56,335 bases of DNA from Clostridia bacterium (GTDB lineage: Bacteria; Bacillota_A; Clostridia; Christensenellales; Aristaeellaceae). The DNA lies in assembly GCA_017399225.1 (NCBI GenBank), contig JAFQEB010000091.1, positions 1 to 56,335 of the forward strand, written 5' to 3'. A model generated the notes under the pieces. The model was not told the DNA's origin and made no database searches. It worked only from the letters and a program-made list of their open reading frames with translations. Shown here one piece after another: positions 51,608-56,335 of the stretch; position 1 is the first letter of the stretch; each line of letters begins with the position of its first letter. A program made the position numbers and the translations under genes.

Positions 51608-52761
51608 GACGGCATCTCCTTTGTAAGTGCCCAGCGAAGCACATCCTGATTGACAAGGCCCAGCTTGCCCTTGCGTGCCTCACTTGCACCGCCATTGAGG
51701 AAGATGACCATTCTGCCCGTATCTTCCTCGATGAATGCACCGTCCACACAGCCATAGGCAAAGCCCTGATGCCCCAACAGGCGCTTGTCGGAAATATGCG
51801 GGCGGTTCAGAAGCACCAAGCCCAACCCATAGGTACGCGTCGGCGTAGAGGCCTGCACACGGGTCATTTCATCCATCAGGTGTTCCGGGATGAGCTGCAC
51901 GTCGTTCGCTCTGCCGCGGTTGCCGATCAGCTGAAGGAGCTGTGCGAGGGATGGCGCATCGGTATACATGGCGCCGGCGGTATGGCCGAAATGCCGCAGA
52001 GGATCGGCTTTATCCAGCGGCACCCGTCCCAGTCGGGTGATGGTCACGTCGCTGCCCTTTCTATAGGGCAGTACGCGGCTGATGGGCATGATGCTTTCCT
52101 CGTTCAGCGCGGAGGCGTCCAGCGTGGCGCGCATCCCCAGAGGCTCGAAGAGCTTCACACGAAACAGCTCACTGATGCACATGCCGGTAGCGTTTTCCAG
52201 AATGCAGCCCAGCAGGCCAAAGCCGAAGTTGCAGTATTCCATGCGTTCCCCGGGTCTGGCACAGGTGATCCCGTTGGTGTTGAGCACCTGATCATAAGAA
52301 TATCCGTTTCGCAGCGCGTGGTCGACCTCCGGCGTGTCGCACAGTCCGGAGGTATGGCTCAGCAGATGGCGGATGGTAATGCCGTCAAGGGTGGAGGCAT
52401 TCTCTGTATCCGGCAGCAGCGGACGGATGGGGGCGTCCATCGAAAACAGTCCTTCATCCACACACATGAGCGTCATCAGCGCCGTTGCCATCTTGGTGAT
52501 GGACGCCACACGGAACAGGGTATCCGGCGCAGCAACATGCCTGGGTTCTGTGACGGTAGTATAAACCTGCGTGCGGCGCTGTCCATCGTCAAGCAGCAGG
52601 GATGCGCCAAGAACGTGGTGCTTCACCAGCAGATGCTCATATTCTGACAGCGTGTTGAGCGGCTGGCCCTCAGCGTTATGCTGCATCTGATTGCGCGGGC
52701 TTGGGGCCATGAAGGGCAATGCAGCCCGGTAGATGAGGTTCTTCATTGGTGAAGATGGCAT
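51598..52761 (-). CDS. serine hydrolase of the beta-lactamase (class C/PBP4*) family
   Basis: A 387-residue serine hydrolase with the SxxK catalytic motif at Ser87-Lys90 (FRVASITKMATAL) and the YxN motif in MEYCNFGFGLLG; a GHTAGAMYTDAPSLAQLL region follows, and GHQGFAYG near the C-terminus takes the place of the KTG/HxG motif. No clear signal peptide, so it may be cytoplasmic or poorly exported. Such proteins act as esterases, D-aminopeptidases or carboxypeptidases; none is certain here. The ATG at 52761 lies 1 bp after the lgt stop codon and has GAAGGAGG 9 bp upstream. Confidence 0.88.
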   Translation of the reverse strand: MPSSPMKNLIYRAALPFMAPSPRNQMQHNAEGQPLNTLSEYEHLLVKHHVLGASLLLDDGQRRTQVYTTVTEPRHVAAPDTLFRVASITKMATALMTLMCVDEGLFSMDAPIRPLLPDTENASTLDGITIRHLLSHTSGLCDTPEVDHALRNGYSYDQVLNTNGITCARPGERMEYCNFGFGLLGCILENATGMCISELFRVKLFEPLGMRATLDASALNEESIMPISRVLPYRKGSDVTITRLGRVPLDKADPLRHFGHTAGAMYTDAPSLAQLLQLIGNRGRANDVQLIPEHLMDEMTRVQASTPTRTYGLGLVLLNRPHISDKRLLGHQGFAYGCVDGAFIEEDTGRMVIFLNGGASEARKGKLGLVNQDVLRWALTKEMPSWM

Positions 52762-52762
52762 C

Positions 52763-53554
52763 TCACTTTGCCTCCTTCGTTATTTCCTTTCGTGAATGGA
52801 TGGCACGCATGAGCAGCAGCGTACCAGCAAACAGCACCAGACCGGCGCTCAGCAGCTGGCTGATGCGGATCGGCCCCAGCATGAGGCTGTCCGTGCGGAA
52901 GCCTTCGATCACAAGGCGGCCAAGGCCGTAAAGCAGCAGATACCAAAGCGTAACGGTGCCGTGGCGGGAGCAGCGCTTCCTGATAACAAACCAGAGCAGC
53001 AGGAATACCGCAAGGTTCCACATGGATTCATAGAAAAACGTCGCCATGTGCCAGACATACGCGCCGCCCTGCGGGATCTGAACGCCGATGGGGAAAAACT
53101 GCCATGCAGGGTTCGTGATCTCCGCACCATAGGCCTCCATGTTGAAGTAGTTGCCCCAGCGACCGATGGCCTGCGCCAGCGCCAGACCGGGCACGACCAT
53201 ATCCATCAGCAGCAGCGGGGACAACTTCCTGCGCCTGGCAAACAGGAGGATTGCAGCGATACCGCCGATCACGCCGCCGTAGATGGCCAGGCCTCCCTGC
53301 CATATGTACAGGATGGACATGGGATCGCTGCGGAAGGTCTCCCAGGCAAAGATGACATAGTAGAGCCTCGCGCCGATCACCCCAAAAGGAATGACCCATA
53401 GCGCCAGGTCAAGCACGGTGTCCTGCCGCAGGCCCAGACGCTTTTCCTCGTGCGTACACAGCAGGTAGGCCAAAAGAATCCCGGTGACGATCAGCACACT
53501 GTACCAGGGAAGGGTGCCGGTGATATAGCGGCTGTAGGGAATGGCTGGAAACAT
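52763..53554 (-). CDS. lgt: prolipoprotein diacylglyceryl transferase
   Basis: A 263-residue membrane enzyme that adds diacylglycerol to the lipobox Cys of prolipoproteins. Seven transmembrane segments; the signatures GGLAIYGGVIGG, GRWGNYFNMEAYG and the C-terminal GLGRLVIEGFRTDSLML (with the conserved Arg residues) are intact. It is the first gene of the lgt/serine hydrolase/recX unit. The ATG at 53554 is preceded by GGAGGATTCC. Confidence 0.96.
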   Translation of the reverse strand: MFPAIPYSRYITGTLPWYSVLIVTGILLAYLLCTHEEKRLGLRQDTVLDLALWVIPFGVIGARLYYVIFAWETFRSDPMSILYIWQGGLAIYGGVIGGIAAILLFARRRKLSPLLLMDMVVPGLALAQAIGRWGNYFNMEAYGAEITNPAWQFFPIGVQIPQGGAYVWHMATFFYESMWNLAVFLLLWFVIRKRCSRHGTVTLWYLLLYGLGRLVIEGFRTDSLMLGPIRISQLLSAGLVLFAGTLLLMRAIHSRKEITKEAK

Positions 53555-53585
53555 GGAAGGAATCCTCCGATCAGTATGTTCTTAC

Positions 53586-53614
53586 ATTATAGGTGTTTCC
53601 AGACAGCCTGTCAA
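53586..53614 (-). promoter_or_regulatory. lgt promoter (perfect consensus)
   Basis: On the minus strand TTGACA (53614-53609), 17-bp spacer, TATAAT (53591-53586). Confidence 0.9.
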
Positions 53615-53669
53615 GAATACATGGATCTGCGTACTTCTTACAGCTCCCGGCATTGGCGCACAAGGTTGG

Positions 53670-53698
53670 TTGACACATGCACTCGGCTGTGTTATCAT
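53670..53698 (+). promoter_or_regulatory. promoter of the Cys-cluster membrane protein gene
   Basis: TTGACA (53670-53675), 17-bp spacer, TATCAT (53693-53698). Downstream, CTATC-GTT-GATAG (53711-53723) partly overlaps the ribosome site TAGGAGG. Confidence 0.75.
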
Positions 53699-53735
53699 AA
53701 CCATATCAGGCTATCGTTGATAGGAGGAATATATC

Positions 53736-54746
53736 ATGATTGGCGCTGCGTTGCATGAAATCGCGTCGGATAATCAGCTGATGGTGTCGTCCGGAACAGC
53801 CTACGGCATCCTTGCAGGCTGCTGCGTGACCCTTACGGAGGACGCCGCATACCGCCGCATGTCCATCTACGTGGGGCCACAGGAGCCCCTCCTCCCCGGC
53901 TGCACCGACACGCAGACGACCTCCTGCACCAAGCAGATCATCCACATGATCTCCTCTGCCTCCGGCGAAGGCAATCAATATGCCCTGCTGACCGGCAATG
54001 AGCAGCTCCCCGCGCTGATCCTGAACCATGCCGGCAGCGTCGTGACGGTAAATTTTATGCCCGGCAGCGATGGTCTGGCAGGGCTGCACCGCTTTATTGA
54101 GGAGCTGCTGCCCCAGATCGCGCAGCTGACCCGCCCAGGGCTGTGCATCCTCTGCGGGCTGCCCACCGAGGGCTGCGGCTGTACAGTCAGACTCTCTGCT
54201 GATACGGTCGTACCCATGCACAGCAACTGCTACCACAGCGTGTACAGCCAGTATAAGAGCCCTAAAGAAGAACACAATGCCCTGATTCGCGGCATCATCG
54301 GCGCTGCTGCAGGCGTACTGCTCGGCACGGCGCTCTGGCTGCTCGGCTATCTCCTCACACCCTTCTGCGCCCCGCTGGCTCTGCTGATCCCCCTCCTCGC
54401 TGCGGCAGGGTATCGCCTCTGCAAAGGCAACGAAAGTGCCACCCAGCGCCTGCCGATAATCCTCTCTCTTACTGCGATCGCCCTCCTGCTTGGCAGTCTC
54501 CTTGCCGTGATCTGGCCCCTTCATTCGGACTACGGCGCCATTGGCTCTGTGGCACAAGGTATGATGAGCGAGTTTTCTTTCATCAAAGCCAGCCTGCGCG
54601 CCGCGCCTTCCCGCTGGCTGGATGCGCTTTGGTGCCTGCTTCTAAGCGCTCCCTTCGCTGCCCTTGGCTGCCTGCTCGTCAGACGGAATGCCGCTTCCGC
54701 AACTGCAGAAGCCAGTAAACCCCGCAAAATGAAAGGCAAACTGTAA
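53736..54746 (+). CDS. membrane protein of unknown function with a Cys/His cluster
   Basis: A 336-residue protein I do not recognise. The N-terminal about 130 residues form a soluble alpha/beta region (DNQLMVSSGTAYGILAGCCVTLTED). A putative zinc site follows: CILCGLPTEGCGCTVRL, then MHSNCYHSVY (Cys-x2-Cys, further Cys, Cys and His), near 148-180. After a charged linker, three or four transmembrane helices occupy about 193-325 (GIIGAAAGVLLGTALWLLGY, two central helices, LLSAPFAALGCLLVRR), and the C-terminus is basic (KPRKMKGKL). The order resembles proteins with a cytosolic zinc-ribbon sensor fused to a membrane anchor, an analogy only. The ATG follows AGGAGGAA. Confidence 0.78.
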   Translation: MIGAALHEIASDNQLMVSSGTAYGILAGCCVTLTEDAAYRRMSIYVGPQEPLLPGCTDTQTTSCTKQIIHMISSASGEGNQYALLTGNEQLPALILNHAGSVVTVNFMPGSDGLAGLHRFIEELLPQIAQLTRPGLCILCGLPTEGCGCTVRLSADTVVPMHSNCYHSVYSQYKSPKEEHNALIRGIIGAAAGVLLGTALWLLGYLLTPFCAPLALLIPLLAAAGYRLCKGNESATQRLPIILSLTAIALLLGSLLAVIWPLHSDYGAIGSVAQGMMSEFSFIKASLRAAPSRWLDALWCLLLSAPFAALGCLLVRRNAASATAEASKPRKMKGKL

Positions 54747-54752
54747 TTTATG

Positions 54753-54780
54753 AAAGCTCCGACATCTGTCGGAGCTTTTC
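54753..54780. terminator. bidirectional terminator
   Basis: A perfect 11-bp stem: AAAGCTCCGAC (54753-54763) with GTCGGAGCTTT (54768-54778). It separates the convergent Cys-cluster and GNAT genes. Confidence 0.88.
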
Positions 54781-54786
54781 GTATGC

Positions 54787-55287
54787 CTATTTGCATTCAC
54801 ACCAGATATAATGCCGATCCTCCGTGACCTTCTCGATCTGACCCCCGCATTTGAGAGCCACCCGGATGGACGCCGGATTATCGTTATGCACCGTCAGCAA
54901 TGCACGATCAATACCAAGGGCTGCAGCCTCATTCAGCAGCTTTTGCAGAAGCGCAGTACCACAACCCTTTCCTCGCGCATCCGGCACAATGGTATAACCG
55001 ATATGTCCCCCGCCGTGTCGGAAACTCTCCGTAAGGAAATGACGCAGCTTGCCCATACCTACAGGCTGCCCATCCACATAGAGCCAGTAGATTGTCTGGG
55101 GAACGCGCCACCCGTCGATCAGCCCCTTCTTCTCCGCGCTTTCGGCGTTGGCCTGCAGCCATTTGCGGAACTCCTCTTTGGATCGGCCGGCCATCCCATT
55201 CATGAAGCCGTTTTCATTTGCAGGCAGCGATTGCAGCATATCGTATACATCATCGCCGTCGTGGATGGTGAGCTTGCGCAGCTCCAT
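54787..55287 (-). CDS. GNAT-family N-acetyltransferase
   Basis: A 166-residue acetyl-CoA-dependent transferase. The GNAT fold shows in YTIVPDARGKGCGTALLQKLL (the R/QxxGxG/A acetyl-CoA loop reads RGKGCG) and the C-terminal IDRALLTVHNDNPASIRVALKCGG, a hallmark of acetyltransferase_3-like members. The substrate is not known. The ATG at 55287 has AAAGGGGAGATG upstream; an in-frame ATG at 55293 is too close to that site. Confidence 0.9.
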   Translation of the reverse strand: MELRKLTIHDGDDVYDMLQSLPANENGFMNGMAGRSKEEFRKWLQANAESAEKKGLIDGWRVPQTIYWLYVDGQPVGMGKLRHFLTESFRHGGGHIGYTIVPDARGKGCGTALLQKLLNEAAALGIDRALLTVHNDNPASIRVALKCGGQIEKVTEDRHYIWCECK

Positions 55288-55312
55288 GGTCATCTCCCCT
55301 TTCGTTTTGTGC

Positions 55313-55341
55313 ATCATACACCACAGCGGGAAGAATGTCAA
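55313..55341 (-). promoter_or_regulatory. promoter of the GNAT gene
   Basis: On the minus strand TTGACA (55341-55336), 17-bp spacer, TATGAT (55318-55313). Confidence 0.8.
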
Positions 55342-55343
55342 GC

Positions 55344-55376
55344 AAAAAGGCGACCCCTGCTTTCGCAGGAGCCGCC
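55344..55376 (-). terminator. ppdK terminator
   Basis: GGCGGCTCCTGC, loop GAAA, GCAGGGGTCGCC on the minus strand, then TTTTT. It abuts the GNAT promoter. Confidence 0.85.
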
Positions 55377-55397
55377 GGATGTGTGGATTTAAGGGAA

Positions 55398-56335
55398 TTA
55401 GCCCTTGATCGCAGCCTGAGCAGCAGCCAGACGGGCGATCGGCACACGGAAGGGAGAGCAGGACACGTAGTCCAGGCCGATCTTGTGGCAGAACTCGACG
55501 GAAACGGGGTCGCCGCCGTGCTCGCCGCAGATGCCGTAGTGCAGCTTCTTGCCGGTCTCCTTGGACTTGGTGATGGCCATCTCCATCAGCTTGCCAACGC
55601 CATTCTGGTCCAGCTTGGCGAAGGGATCGTTCTCGTAGATCTTGGCCTCGTAGTAGGCGTTGAGGAACTTGCCCGCGTCGTCACGAGAGAAGCCGAAGGT
55701 CATCTGGGTCAGGTCGTTGGTGCCGAAGCAGAAGAACTCAGCCTCGGAAGCCACTTCGTCAGCGGTCAGGCAGGCACGCGGAATCTCGATCATGGTGCCG
55801 ACTTCGTACTTCAGCTCCATGCCGGAAGCGGCAATGACCTCGTCAGCGGTCTTGACAACCACGGACTTGACGTACTTGAGCTCCTTCACATCGCCAACCA
55901 GGGGAATCATGATCTCGGGAACGATGTTCCACTCGGGATGACGGCCCTTCACAGCCAGAGCAGCCTTGATGACGGCATTGGTCTGCATGGCGGCGATTTC
56001 GGGATAGGTGACAGCCAGACGGCAGCCACGGTGACCCATCATGGGGTTGAACTCGTGCAGAGAGGAGATGATGTCCTTGATCTGCTGGACGGTCTTGCCC
56101 TGGGTCTCGGCCAGCGCGGCGATGTCTTCCTCGGTGGTGGGCACGAACTCATGGAGCGGGGGATCCAGGAAGCGGATGCAAACGGGATGCTCCTCCATAG
56201 CCTCGTACAGGCCCTCGAAGTCCGCTTGCTGCATGGGCTCAATCTTCGCCAGAGCAGCCTCGCGCTCTTCGACGGTATCAGCACAGATCATCTCACGGAA
56301 GGTGCCGATACGGCCCTCTTCGAAGAACATGTGCT
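55398..56335 (-). CDS. ppdK: pyruvate, phosphate dikinase, C-terminal part (cut by the window edge)
   Basis: About 312 C-terminal residues of PPDK, which interconverts pyruvate and PEP with ATP and phosphate; the reading frame is open to the edge, and the first visible codons (H-M-F-F-E) fit an internal position. This is the PEP/pyruvate-binding TIM barrel: NPMMGHRGCRLAVTYPEI, PEIMIPLVGDVKELKYVK, EFFCFGTNDLTQMTFGFSRD and the catalytic Cys loop GICGEHGGDPVSVEFCHKIG. In Clostridia it often replaces pyruvate kinase or serves gluconeogenesis. The ATP-grasp and phosphohistidine domains must lie to the right, outside the window. A terminator follows the stop codon. Confidence 0.96.
   Translation of the reverse strand, partial: HMFFEEGRIGTFREMICADTVEEREAALAKIEPMQQADFEGLYEAMEEHPVCIRFLDPPLHEFVPTTEEDIAALAETQGKTVQQIKDIISSLHEFNPMMGHRGCRLAVTYPEIAAMQTNAVIKAALAVKGRHPEWNIVPEIMIPLVGDVKELKYVKSVVVKTADEVIAASGMELKYEVGTMIEIPRACLTADEVASEAEFFCFGTNDLTQMTFGFSRDDAGKFLNAYYEAKIYENDPFAKLDQNGVGKLMEMAITKSKETGKKLHYGICGEHGGDPVSVEFCHKIGLDYVSCSPFRVPIARLAAAQAAIKG

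Noticed and set aside
51598..52761. Antibiotic-resistance beta-lactamase
   Set aside because: SxxK and YxN are present, but there is no clear signal peptide or AmpC-type KTG context; it fits the broad serine-hydrolase family better.

Overview
The window reads as a chromosomal segment of a Gram-positive member of the Clostridia (Bacillota). Supporting signs are strong AGGAGG-type ribosome binding sites, consensus TTGACA/TATAAT promoters with 17-bp spacers, ScpA/ScpB, LexA with a Bacillus-type box, YerC-PcrA-LigA, HslV/HslU, type III glutamine synthetase, pyruvate phosphate dikinase and a GerQ-like protein. GC content is high for the class. Glycosidases for xylose-, galactose- and arabinose-type linkages point to a gut or rumen plant-polysaccharide user. 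Four predicted secreted proteins have signal peptides ending in Ala-x-Ala followed by Glu. I suspect the Christensenellales/Aristaeella neighbourhood, but that is inference from style only. I see no tRNA, rRNA, CRISPR array, IS element or prophage; coding density is high and most genes are housekeeping.

Layout. 1-6.1 kb: a rhomboid-like membrane protein, an AI-2E family permease and two secreted proteins (transglutaminase/Ig-like/leucine-rich repeat, and an SGNH esterase with a duplicated N-terminal module). 6.2-15.5 kb: dprA-topA-trmFO-hslV-hslU, the classical Firmicutes cod-type locus, but without xerC between trmFO and hslV and with proC and rnhA where codY is usually found; a tyrosine recombinase follows. 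15.5-21.2 kb: a small Cys-cluster protein, lexA with its box, a hemolysin III-type membrane protein, free-Met-(R)-sulfoxide reductase, galT and cardiolipin synthase. 21.2-25.3 kb: a Cys-rich protein of unknown function, a copper-chaperone-like HMA protein in the scpB-scpA-site-2-protease operon, and a GerQ-like protein. 25.3-32.4 kb: yerC-pcrA-ligA (minus strand) and glnN.

32.4-42.6 kb: an MBL-fold hydrolase/GH39 beta-xylosidase pair, cysS, a large cytoplasmic GH2 glycosidase and a beta-CASP nuclease coupled to a gamma-glutamyl hydrolase. The 3' end of the GH2 gene carries a 65-bp tandem duplication, and a 37-bp near-perfect inverted repeat lies upstream of it. 42.6-50.1 kb (all minus strand): two secreted proteins that may be paralogues, dusB overlapping a divergent GH127-like gene, a short QueG-like protein and upp. 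50.2-56.3 kb: an unknown membrane protein, a recX/beta-lactamase-fold hydrolase/lgt operon, an unknown membrane protein with a Cys cluster, a GNAT acetyltransferase, and the C-terminal part of ppdK running off the right edge.

Functional themes are DNA maintenance and competence (dprA, topA, lexA, recX, pcrA, ligA, scpAB, recombinase), envelope biology (lgt, cls, rhomboid-like, S2P, secreted proteins) and carbon/nitrogen handling (galT, GH39, GH2, GH127-like, glnN, ppdK). I found no clear new multi-gene system. The best leads are the operator-like dyads at galT, glnN and GH2, the GH2 duplication, the degenerate GH127-like and rhomboid-like enzymes, and several conserved-looking proteins of unknown function.
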